Shown: positions 45,069-52,552 of the stretch, piece by piece
Numbering within the stretch: position 1 is the stretch's first letter
Layout of the letters: every line of letters begins with the position of its first letter
Source of the DNA: Actinoplanes derwentensis
GTDB lineage: Bacteria > Actinomycetota > Actinomycetes > Mycobacteriales > Micromonosporaceae
Reading direction: 5' to 3'
NCBI RefSeq assembly: GCF_900104725.1
Contig: NZ_LT629758.1
Coordinates: 5,222,501 to 5,286,500 of the forward strand
Length of the DNA: 64,000 bases
Translations under genes and position numbers: made by a program
Notes under the pieces: model-generated
What the model was told of the DNA's origin: nothing
Seen by the model: only the letters and a program-made list of their open reading frames with translations
Database searches by the model: none

Positions 45069-45455
45069 TCATCGATCGGGGCCGGCTGCAAGGCCGGCCT
45101 CGATCTCGTCCGGGGCCCGCATCCGCCAGGCGTCGGTGATCAGCTCGGTCAGCCGTTCGGGCGAAACTTTCTCCAGCCACACCATCACCAGTGGTAGTCC
45201 GTGGTAACCGGATGTGGTGAAGAACATCTCCGGCTCGCCGAGCAGCAGCGCCTGCTTCTCCGCCTCGTCCCCGACGAACAAAACCGCCACATCCGTACGG
45301 ATCACTCGCGGTCTTCCGGGTAGACGTTCCGGATATGACCAGACGAATCCCCTCCCGCCGACCCGGAAGTCGAAACCGGCACTGTCGATCTCCTCGACCT
45401 GTGGCAGGGACAGGGCCAGGCGCCGCACGTCGTCAACGTCACTCACGGTGGCCAT
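45069..45455 (-). CDS. MmcQ/YjbR family protein
   Basis: The protein has 128 residues. It has the CyaY-like fold of YjbR proteins: N-terminal VRRLALSLPQVEE, then FRVGGRGFVWSYPE, and the C-terminal LTELITDAWRMRAP. These small proteins are described as DNA-binding or of unknown function. It converges on the YcnI gene with a 1-bp gap and shows no link to the copper genes. Confidence 0.85.
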   Translation of the reverse strand: MATVSDVDDVRRLALSLPQVEEIDSAGFDFRVGGRGFVWSYPERLPGRPRVIRTDVAVLFVGDEAEKQALLLGEPEMFFTTSGYHGLPLVMVWLEKVSPERLTELITDAWRMRAPDEIEAGLAAGPDR

Positions 45456-45572
45456 TCTGCAACATCTCTGTCATCTCATGTAGTAATCAATGCCTTGCCT
45501 ACTGGCCAGCTAGGCTTCTATTCTCCGATCCAAGTAATAGGAATTCTCCCCTGCGTCCCTGGCGGTCGGCAC

Positions 45573-46526
45573 ATGCAGAAACTCCTCCTCCTCGCTCTGG
45601 TCGGACTCGGCGCCCAGCTGGTCGACGGCAGCCTGGGCATGGCCTACGGTGTGACCTCGACGACCCTCCTATTGGCGATCGGCACCAACCCGGCGGCCGC
45701 CTCGGCGACCGTTCACCTCGCCGAGATCGGCACCACGCTGGTCTCCGGCCTCTCCCACTGGCGGTTCGGCAACGTCGACTGGAAGGTCGTCTTCAAGATC
45801 GGCGTGCCGGGCGCGGTCGGCGCCTTCGCCGGAGCGACGTTCCTCTCCAGCATCTCCACCGAGACCGCGGCACCGCTGATGGCGATCATCCTGCTGGCCC
45901 TCGGCCTGTACGTGTTCCTCCGCTTCACCTTCCAGGGCCTGCCCAAGGGCCAGCTCGGCAAGCCGCTGCGCAAGCGGTTCCTCACCCCGCTCGGCCTGGT
46001 CGGCGGTTTCGTCGACGCGACCGGTGGCGGCGGCTGGGGCCCGGTCGGCACCCCGGCGATCCTGGCCAGCGGCCGTCTCGAACCCCGCAAGACGATCGGC
46101 TCGATCGACACCAGCGAGTTCCTGGTCGCGGTCGCCGCGAGCCTCGGTTTCCTCTGGGGCATCGGCAGCGAGAACATCGACTACGGCTGGGTCCTGGCCC
46201 TGCTGATCGGTGGAGTCATCGCCGCACCGGTCGCCGCCTGGCTGGTCCGGCACATCCCGCCGCGTGTCCTCGGTGCCGCGGTCGGTGGTGTCATCATCCT
46301 CACCAACACCCGCTCGCTGCTGCGCAGCGACTGGATCGACGCCCCGGACAACGTCCGCTACGCCTTCTACGGCGTCATCTACGTCGCCTGGGCGGCCGCG
46401 ATCACCTACTCGGTGCTGCAGTACCGCAAGAACATCGCCGAGGAGCAGCAGATCATCGCCGAGGCCGAGGCGGCCGCCGGCGGTGACACCCCCGACGACA
46501 AGGACAAGGCCACCGTCGGAGCCTGA
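45573..46526 (+). CDS. TauE/SafE family sulfite/sulfonate exporter-like permease
   Basis: The protein has 317 residues. The ATG at 45573 opens directly into the first helix (LLLLALVGLGAQLVDGSLGM). Two internally similar halves, each with about four helices, carry the family repeats GMAYGVTSTTLLLAIGTNP and GFVDATGGGGWGPVGTPAIL. This TauE/SafE pattern serves export or uptake of sulfite, sulfonates or other anions. The C-terminus is acidic and cytoplasmic. The 117-bp upstream gap is AT-richer than average and probably holds the promoter. A hairpin terminator follows. Confidence 0.9.
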   Translation: MQKLLLLALVGLGAQLVDGSLGMAYGVTSTTLLLAIGTNPAAASATVHLAEIGTTLVSGLSHWRFGNVDWKVVFKIGVPGAVGAFAGATFLSSISTETAAPLMAIILLALGLYVFLRFTFQGLPKGQLGKPLRKRFLTPLGLVGGFVDATGGGGWGPVGTPAILASGRLEPRKTIGSIDTSEFLVAVAASLGFLWGIGSENIDYGWVLALLIGGVIAAPVAAWLVRHIPPRVLGAAVGGVIILTNTRSLLRSDWIDAPDNVRYAFYGVIYVAWAAAITYSVLQYRKNIAEEQQIIAEAEAAAGGDTPDDKDKATVGA

Positions 46527-46540
46527 CCACGACCACCCGG

Positions 46541-46569
46541 ATGCCGGGGTTCCGCACGGGACCCGGCAT
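46541..46569. terminator. Bidirectional hairpin between TauE and lipid-kinase genes
   Basis: ATGCCGGG(G) pairs with (A)CCCGGCAT over at least 8 bp with an 11-nt loop. It sits between two convergent stop codons. Confidence 0.6.
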
Positions 46570-46573
46570 AGGG

Positions 46574-47503
46574 TCAGTGGTCCGGAGTCCCCGGCGGCGC
46601 CATGATCCGCAGGGCGTTGGCGTCGACGGCGATCCGCAACGGGGTGGAGCCGCACGGTTCGCCGTCGACTTCGACGTGGGCCGGGCGGTCTGTCTCCAGC
46701 CACAGTTCACCGACCGCGATGAACGGACGTTCCCGCAGCGTACGGCGGTGTCCGGTCAGAGCGTTGCGAGCCGTCTCCCGGATCAGTTCCCGTTTCGGCG
46801 CCCCGCCCACCGGATAGGCCACCAGCAGCCGGTCGTCGGCGTGCGCGTCCGCGGTGATCGGCCGGCCGGCGTGGAAACCGCCGTTCGCCACGTACACCTG
46901 ATGGGTGCTGAAGACGATCTCCTGACCCTCGGCGCGCAGGGTGGCTCGCAACGGCCGGTGCCGCGACAGCAGCCCGAGGGCGGTGATCGGGTAGGCGATC
47001 CGCCCGATCATCCGCTTCAGCCGGCTCGGCACGTTGATCATGATCTCGGCGGACAGCCCGATGCCGACGTGGTTGGTGAACGGCATGTCCCCCGCGACAC
47101 CCAGGTCCACGTCGATGACCTTGCCGTCGACGAGCGTGGCCACCGCCTCGTCGAGATCGGGCGCGATGCCGACCGTACGCGCGAAGTTGTTCGTGGTCCC
47201 CAACGGCAGCAGCCCGAGAGCGATGTCCTGATGCGCCAGCATCCGCCCCGCCGTGCTGATCGTGCCGTCCCCGCCACCGGCCACCAGCAGATCCGGCTGG
47301 TGCGCCAGCGCGGCCCGCAGCGAGTTCTCCAGCTCGCCGGGACGGTCCACCGCGTATGCCCCGAGCAGCTGGAACCCGGCGTCGACCAGACGGGCGTGGG
47401 CGTCCGCATACAACTGGCGGCCCCGCCTCGACCGCGCGTTGACCACCAGCGCGGCCCTCCGCTCACGCCGGATGTCCTCGGTCAGCTCCTGCTTCGTCCG
47501 CAC
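46574..47503 (-). CDS. Diacylglycerol/lipid kinase family protein (YegS-like)
   Basis: The protein has 309 residues. The catalytic-domain signature is VAGGGDGTISTAG with PLGTTNNFART. The C-terminal beta-sandwich contains FTNHVGIGLSAEI and the tail VDGEPCGSTPL. It phosphorylates a lipid hydroxyl (diacylglycerol, undecaprenol or similar) with ATP at the membrane face. It converges on the TauE gene and lies 23 bp beyond the P450 stop on the same strand, so the two could be co-transcribed. Confidence 0.9.
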   Translation of the reverse strand: MRTKQELTEDIRRERRAALVVNARSRRGRQLYADAHARLVDAGFQLLGAYAVDRPGELENSLRAALAHQPDLLVAGGGDGTISTAGRMLAHQDIALGLLPLGTTNNFARTVGIAPDLDEAVATLVDGKVIDVDLGVAGDMPFTNHVGIGLSAEIMINVPSRLKRMIGRIAYPITALGLLSRHRPLRATLRAEGQEIVFSTHQVYVANGGFHAGRPITADAHADDRLLVAYPVGGAPKRELIRETARNALTGHRRTLRERPFIAVGELWLETDRPAHVEVDGEPCGSTPLRIAVDANALRIMAPPGTPDH

Positions 47504-47526
47504 CGGCCGACCCTATCTGCTGGAGA

Positions 47527-48696
47527 TCACGGAAAGACGAGGCGCACGGACGCATAACCCCGCAGCACGAAACCCGGATCGCGGACGGGTTCCGCGGCCG
47601 GTTCGAGCCGCGGCCCCTGATCGAGCAGCGCGCTGAGGGCGGCCTGGAGTTCGATCCGGGCGAGCGGCGCCCCCAGGCAGAAGTGCAGCCCCGCCCCGAA
47701 ACTCATGTGCGGATTCGGGTCCCGTCCGGCGTCGAACCGTTCCGGCCGCTCGAAGACCGCCGGGTCCCGGTTGGCCGCGCCGAGCAACGCGGCGACCTCG
47801 GCACCGGCCGGCACGGTCACCCCACCCACTTCAAGATCCACAGCGGCGGTACGGACGAACAACTGCGACGGTGAGTCGAACCTCAGCATCTCCTCCACCG
47901 TGGACCCGATCAGCCTCCGGTCCGACCGCACCCGCGCCAGTTCGCCGGGATGCCCCAGCAGCGCCACCATCCCGTTCCCCAGCCCGTTCACCGAAGCCTC
48001 GTGACCGGCGTTGAGCAGCAGGATCGCCGACGCCACCAGTTCCTCGCCGGTGAGCCGGTCGGATCCGTCCCGCACCGAGACCAGGTGGCTGATCAGGTCG
48101 TCCCGGGGTTCGGCGGCCCGCTGGGCGGCGAGCCCGGCCATGTATTCGGCGAACTCACGGCACGCCTCGACCGCGGCGGCCTCGGTCTGCTCGGTGCGGC
48201 CCAGTTCGTACATCCGCACCATCGCCGCCGACCACGGCCGGAGCCGGTGCCGATCGGCGGCCGGAACCCCCAGCAACTCCGCGATGACACTGACCGCCAG
48301 CGGCTCGGCGAAGTCCGCCAGCAGGTCGAACTCGTCCCCCGCCGCGTCCAGCAGCCGCTTCGCCTCGGCCGCGACCGCCGGGCGCAGCCGCTCCACGTGC
48401 CCGCGGGCGAAGGCTTTCGCCACCAGCCCGCGCAGCCGGGTGTGCACCGGCGGCTCGTTCTCCATCATCTGATTGCGGTGCAGCGTGTTGAACGGCTCGA
48501 ACACCTCGGCGGGCGTGGTGTCGCGCCAGAACCGTCCCAGCCGCCGGTCGCGCAGCACCGCGTCCACTGCGGCGTGCCCGGCCGCCAGCCACCGCCCGCT
48601 CGGCGGATGAAAGCTCACCGGGGCTCGCTCCCGGAGCCGGTCCAGCGCCGGATAGGGATCCGCGAGAAAACCCGGCTCCGCGAAGTCGATCTGCAC
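47527..48696 (-). CDS. Cytochrome P450
   Basis: The protein has 389 residues, soluble bacterial class I size. The haem loop is FGAGLHFCLGAPLAR with the thiolate Cys, the EXXR motif is EEMLR and the I-helix is LLNAGHEASVNGLGN. The usual Thr of the oxygen-activation pair is a Ser (AGHEAS). Redox partners are not adjacent. A TAGCGT hexamer 6 nt before the GTG suggests a leaderless transcript. The substrate is unknown; a stand-alone hydroxylase is likely. Confidence 0.93.
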   Translation of the reverse strand: MQIDFAEPGFLADPYPALDRLRERAPVSFHPPSGRWLAAGHAAVDAVLRDRRLGRFWRDTTPAEVFEPFNTLHRNQMMENEPPVHTRLRGLVAKAFARGHVERLRPAVAAEAKRLLDAAGDEFDLLADFAEPLAVSVIAELLGVPAADRHRLRPWSAAMVRMYELGRTEQTEAAAVEACREFAEYMAGLAAQRAAEPRDDLISHLVSVRDGSDRLTGEELVASAILLLNAGHEASVNGLGNGMVALLGHPGELARVRSDRRLIGSTVEEMLRFDSPSQLFVRTAAVDLEVGGVTVPAGAEVAALLGAANRDPAVFERPERFDAGRDPNPHMSFGAGLHFCLGAPLARIELQAALSALLDQGPRLEPAAEPVRDPGFVLRGYASVRLVFP

Positions 48697-48817
48697 CCCT
48701 GAACGCTATCGGCCCCGGGTGTCACGCGTGTTGCAACGACATCCGGTCCGCATCCGGTGCATATCTGCCAGGATGAATGATCGGTTCCGCCAGACACGAG
48801 AGACGAGGCACCTTCCG

Positions 48818-49246
48818 ATGAGTGACTGGGACGACAAGATCATCGAAGAGTTCCGTGCCAACGCCGGTCACGTGGGCGGTCCGTTCGCCGGAGCGCCCAT
48901 GCTGCTGGTGCATCATCAGGGCCGTAAGAGCGGGCGCGACTTCGTCAGCCCGATGATGTACCTGCCGCACGAGTCCGACAGTGACGTCGTCTACGTGTTC
49001 GCGTCGAAGGCGGGCGCCCCGGAGAACCCCGGCTGGTACCACAACCTGGTCGGCGCCGGTCAGGGCACGGTGGAACGCGGCACCGAGACCTACCCGGTCC
49101 AGGTGCGCGACGTGACCGGCGACGAACGTGACCGCCGGTACTCCGAGCAGGCCACCCTTTACCCCGGCTTCGCCGAGTACGAGAAGAAGACGGCCGGTAT
49201 CCGGACGATCCCGGTCCTCGAACTGACCCGCCTGACCAACGGCTGA
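48818..49246 (+). CDS. Deazaflavin (F420)-dependent nitroreductase family protein (Ddn-like)
   Basis: The protein has 142 residues from the ATG at 48818 (MSDWDDKIIEEFRANAG). An ATG at 48773 would add 15 residues of doubtful value. The split-barrel fold is shown by LLVHHQGRKSGRDFVSPM, VYVFASKAGAPENPGWYHNL and the C-terminal YPGFAEYEKKTAGIRTIPVLEL. Ddn relatives reduce quinones or nitro compounds with F420H2. It is divergent from the P450 and converges on the methyltransferase. Confidence 0.9.
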   Translation: MSDWDDKIIEEFRANAGHVGGPFAGAPMLLVHHQGRKSGRDFVSPMMYLPHESDSDVVYVFASKAGAPENPGWYHNLVGAGQGTVERGTETYPVQVRDVTGDERDRRYSEQATLYPGFAEYEKKTAGIRTIPVLELTRLTNG

Positions 49247-49251
49247 GCGGT

Positions 49252-49995
49252 TCAACGGGCCGCGAGGGCGGCGTGCCGGCCGTGCCGCCAGAGCGCGCCG
49301 GCCTCGGTGAACCCGGCGGCCCGGGCCGCGGCGGCGTGCCAGGACACCGCCGGGGTGAACTCGGCGGGTGGGCGGTCGCGGAAGATCTCCGCCCGGCGGC
49401 GCAGCAGGTCGCCGAATTCGGGGACCGCGGCGAGGACCGCCCACCACTGCGACCACGAGTCACCGGACGGGTCGGCCGGCGTGGCCAGGGCTCGCATCAT
49501 CGCGGGCAGGCCGTCGTCGGGCATCACGTCGGCCACCACCAGCAGGCCGCCGGGGTGCAGGATCCGCCGGATCGCCGCGTAGAGGCAGCGGATCGCGGCC
49601 GGATCCAGGTAGTGGACCGTCATCACCGCGGTCACCAGGTGGTAGCCGGTTCCGGTGCGGGTGGGCCAGGACGGATCGGTCAGGTCGGCCTCGACCACCG
49701 TCACCGACGGGGGCACGGTCGCGGCGGCCAGGGCCAGCAGCACCGGGTCCAGGTCGGCGAGCGTCACCCGGGCCGACGGCCAGCGGGTGGCCAGCCGTTC
49801 GGCGAGCAGTCCGGGGCCGCCGCCCAGGTCGAGGATCCGGGCGGGTGGGCCGGTCAGGCGTTCGGCGGTGGTCATGATCGCCTGTTCGAGGTCGGGCAGG
49901 GCGGGGAGGAAACCGGCCATCACGGTGTTCCAGGCGGCGCGATGACCGGCCACTCCGGCGGGATGTGATGCGGTGGGCGGGGCGGTGGGTGGCAT
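49252..49995 (-). CDS. Class I SAM-dependent methyltransferase
   Basis: The protein has 247 residues. The ATG at 49995 follows GAGGTAGCC; a longer start at 50028 would lie inside an inverted repeat. Motif I is ILDLGGGPGLLAERL, motif II is VTLADLDP and the post-motif is LHPGGLLVVADV. The length fits small-molecule methyltransferases. It lies 84 bp after the three-gene PLP cluster on the same strand, behind a strong palindrome, so it may be a separately regulated tailoring gene. The substrate is unknown. Confidence 0.85.
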   Translation of the reverse strand: MPPTAPPTASHPAGVAGHRAAWNTVMAGFLPALPDLEQAIMTTAERLTGPPARILDLGGGPGLLAERLATRWPSARVTLADLDPVLLALAAATVPPSVTVVEADLTDPSWPTRTGTGYHLVTAVMTVHYLDPAAIRCLYAAIRRILHPGGLLVVADVMPDDGLPAMMRALATPADPSGDSWSQWWAVLAAVPEFGDLLRRRAEIFRDRPPAEFTPAVSWHAAAARAAGFTEAGALWRHGRHAALAAR

Positions 49996-50007
49996 GGCTA
50001 CCTCGGT

Positions 50008-50046
50008 GCGACTGGTTAGGAACGACAACCGTTTCTAACCAGTCGC
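50008..50046 (-). promoter_or_regulatory. Near-perfect long inverted repeat, probable operator or attenuator
   Basis: GCGACTGGTTAG at 50008-50019 pairs exactly with CTAACCAGTCGC at 50035-50046. After one mismatch AAC/GTT continues the symmetry, giving 15 of 16 matched half-site positions around a 7-nt centre. It ends 12 bp before the methyltransferase start codon. TetR- or MarR-type repressors bind sites of this shape. It could also act as a terminator for the upstream PLP operon. Confidence 0.6.
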
Positions 50047-50078
50047 GGACCTCGGTGGTCACGGTTCCGACGAATACC

Positions 50079-51245
50079 TCAATGGTCCAGGCGGGACAGG
50101 GCGTCCAGCAGGCGGTCCACCTCGTCGGGGGTGTTGTAGACGTGCAGGCTCACCCGTACCGACGCGGTCTTCTCGCCCTGGACGCCCTGGCAGTGGCCGT
50201 CCGCCCGGACCAGGAGGCCGTCGCCGGCCAGGATGAAGCCCAGGTCGTTGGAGCCGATCGAGTGGTGGCGGAACGTCACGATGCCGTGCCGTTGCTGGAC
50301 CAGCGAGTCCGACGTCAGGCTGCGCTGGCAGCCCAGGATCTCGTAGGCGGGCATCTTGGCCAGGCCTTCGGTCAGGCGGATGCCCAGGGCCTGGTTCCAC
50401 TCGGCGATCCGGGTCAGGTCGGCTTTCTCCAGCCAGTCCATCGCGGCGGCCAGGCTGATGATGCCGCTGGTGTTCGGGGAGCCCTGCCAGCCGGCCGGGG
50501 TGTAGGCGGGGCCGCGCTGGTTGCGGGCCCAGATGGCGCCGGTGCCGGGCAGAGCCATCGCCTTGTGGCCGGAGAAGACCACGAAGTCGACGTCGAGGTC
50601 GCGGACCGAGATCGGGATGTGGCCGAAGCTCTGCGCGGCGTCCAGACAGATCGGCACGCCGGGGGCGACCGCGCGCAGGCGCTGGACGTTCATGTCGTTG
50701 CCGTAGACGTGGTGCACGTGGGTGAGCGCGATCAGCCGGGTTCGCGGGGTGACGGTGAAACGGCGGTGGTCGTAGTCGTAGGCGGTGTCGTACGGAATGG
50801 CCCGCACCGCGACGCCGGACAGGGACGCCGCCTCCACCCAGGGCATGGTGTTGGCGTTGTGGTCGGCGAACGGCACCATGATCTCGTCGCCGTCGCGCAA
50901 CTGAGGCAGCAGCCAGTCGCGCGCGACGGCCCGCAGCCCTTCGGTGGTGCCGCTGACGAACTGAACGGTGGACTGGTCCGGCAGCGGGTCGTCGAGGAAA
51001 CTCTTGAGCCGGTCGCGGGCCTGGTCGATGCGGGTGGTGGTGCGGTTGGCCCACGGGTAGGTGCCCCGGGAGGCGTTGGCGTTCCCGGTGGTCAGGTAGG
51101 TGATCACGGTGTCCAGCACGGACTGCGGCTTCTGCGAGGTGGCGGCGCTGTCCAGGTAGGCGACGTCCGGGTTGGCCTCGATCATCGGGAACTGGTCACG
51201 CAGGGCACGCTGCCAGATGGCGAGGTCGTCGAGTGTGGTCATCAT
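50079..51245 (-). CDS. Class V aminotransferase-fold PLP enzyme (SufS/CsdA-like)
   Basis: The protein has 388 residues. It is a fold-type-I PLP enzyme with Schiff-base K228 (FSGHKAMALPGTGAI), the PLP-ring Asp D202 (CLDAAQSFGH) and the N-terminal YLDSAATSQKP. The loop around C352 (VRADGHCQGV) aligns with the SufS segment RTGHHCAQP that holds the catalytic cysteine, so desulfurase activity is possible; an epimerase or lyase is the alternative. Its ATG overlaps the preceding stop codon (TGATG). It is the third gene of a coupled operon with a cysteine-synthase-rhodanese and a PLP decarboxylase. Confidence 0.85.
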   Translation of the reverse strand: MMTTLDDLAIWQRALRDQFPMIEANPDVAYLDSAATSQKPQSVLDTVITYLTTGNANASRGTYPWANRTTTRIDQARDRLKSFLDDPLPDQSTVQFVSGTTEGLRAVARDWLLPQLRDGDEIMVPFADHNANTMPWVEAASLSGVAVRAIPYDTAYDYDHRRFTVTPRTRLIALTHVHHVYGNDMNVQRLRAVAPGVPICLDAAQSFGHIPISVRDLDVDFVVFSGHKAMALPGTGAIWARNQRGPAYTPAGWQGSPNTSGIISLAAAMDWLEKADLTRIAEWNQALGIRLTEGLAKMPAYEILGCQRSLTSDSLVQQRHGIVTFRHHSIGSNDLGFILAGDGLLVRADGHCQGVQGEKTASVRVSLHVYNTPDEVDRLLDALSRLDH

Positions 51246-52552
51246 CAGTCCCGGACCAGTTCGAGGCCGGCGTCGCGCCAGGCGATGATGCCGCCGTCCA
51301 GGGAGCGGGCGTCGGGGTGGCCCATCCGGGTGAGCAGGGCGGCGTAGGCGGCCGAGCGCTCGCCGACCGGGCAGACCAGCAGCACCGGACGGCGACGGCT
51401 GAACGGCAGCCCGGCCTGGAGCATGTCGGCGAACACCTCGTCGGCGATGTTGATCGAGCCGTCGATGTGCAGAGCCTGGTAGGCGTAGGGGTTCCGGACG
51501 TCGATCACCAGGGCGTCGCGGGTGAAGGCAGGCGCGTCCAGAACGGAAACAGCTGGAAAGTCCGAGATATCGCCCAGGGAAGCGATGGTGTTCGGGCGCG
51601 GTGGGCGACCGAACAGAGCGGGACGCCGATCCCGCAGGTAACTGAGGTAGCTCTCCACCCGGTCACAGACGATGAAAACCGCGGACTTACGCGACGGAAG
51701 CGAAGCGTCGATCGTACGCAGGAAATGAAGTGCGCCCTGAAAAGCCCCGCCCCCGGTGGGACCCGCGAGGATCCCGCATCGCCGGACCAGGGCGAGCAGG
51801 CCGTCGATCGCCTCGTCGGCGCTGACCGGTTCGATGACGTCGTAGACGCTGGGTTCGAAGAGGCCGACCTCGTGCACCTCGTCGATGGTGCGGATACCGG
51901 GGATGAAGTCGTTCTTGGCCGCGACCAGCCCGATCACCCGGGTGTCCGGGTTCTGCTGGCGTAGCGCCCGGGCCACGCCGGTGGATGATCCGGCGGTCCC
52001 GACGCAGGCGATGAAGAAGTCCGGAGCGTTGCCGTCCAGATCCTTCACGATCTCCGCGCCGGTGCCGTTGACGTGGGCGTCCACGTTGAGCGGGTTGAAG
52101 TACTGGTCGGTGTGGACGTACCCGCCGCCGTCGGTGTCGAGCCGCTGGTACATCCGGGTGAGCGGGTCCTCGGTGTCGCTGGGGTCGAGGCATTCGGACC
52201 GGCCGGGCAGTTCGTCGATCTCGGCGCCGAGCAGGAGCAGCAGGTCCTTGATCTCGGGGACCCGCATCCGGTTGGTGACGCTGCGGAACTTCAGCCCGTG
52301 CATGCCGGCGATCATGGCGAGGGCTTTCGCGGTGTTGCCGCTGGAGAGTTCCACGACCGTGTCGCCTCGTTCGGCGGCGCCGGGCAGCAGGGGGCGGACC
52401 ATGTTCCACGCGGCCCGGTCCTTGACCGAGCCGAACGGGTTGAGCAGTTCGAGCTTGGCGTAGAGGTCGATGTTGGCCAGGCCGTGCACCGCGGGTTCGA
52501 TGCGCACCAGCGGGGTGTTGCCGATGGACTCGGTGATGTCGTCGAATCTCAT
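51245..52552 (-). CDS. Cysteine-synthase-like PLP enzyme fused to a rhodanese domain
   Basis: The protein has 435 residues. The ATG at 52552 forms an ATGA overlap with the upstream stop and has GGAG 6 nt before it. Residues 1-310 are a fold-type-II beta-synthase: PLP Lys K44 (NPFGSVKDRAAW), the SSGNTAKA loop and the phosphate loop GTAGSSTG. Residues about 335-435 are rhodanese, with active-site C394 in VCPVGERS and DVRNPYAYQALHIDGS. The first domain would make an amino acid by beta-replacement; the second carries a persulfide. The fusion suggests that the nucleophile is sulfur delivered on the rhodanese. Confidence 0.9.
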   Translation of the reverse strand: MRFDDITESIGNTPLVRIEPAVHGLANIDLYAKLELLNPFGSVKDRAAWNMVRPLLPGAAERGDTVVELSSGNTAKALAMIAGMHGLKFRSVTNRMRVPEIKDLLLLLGAEIDELPGRSECLDPSDTEDPLTRMYQRLDTDGGGYVHTDQYFNPLNVDAHVNGTGAEIVKDLDGNAPDFFIACVGTAGSSTGVARALRQQNPDTRVIGLVAAKNDFIPGIRTIDEVHEVGLFEPSVYDVIEPVSADEAIDGLLALVRRCGILAGPTGGGAFQGALHFLRTIDASLPSRKSAVFIVCDRVESYLSYLRDRRPALFGRPPRPNTIASLGDISDFPAVSVLDAPAFTRDALVIDVRNPYAYQALHIDGSINIADEVFADMLQAGLPFSRRRPVLLVCPVGERSAAYAALLTRMGHPDARSLDGGIIAWRDAGLELVRD

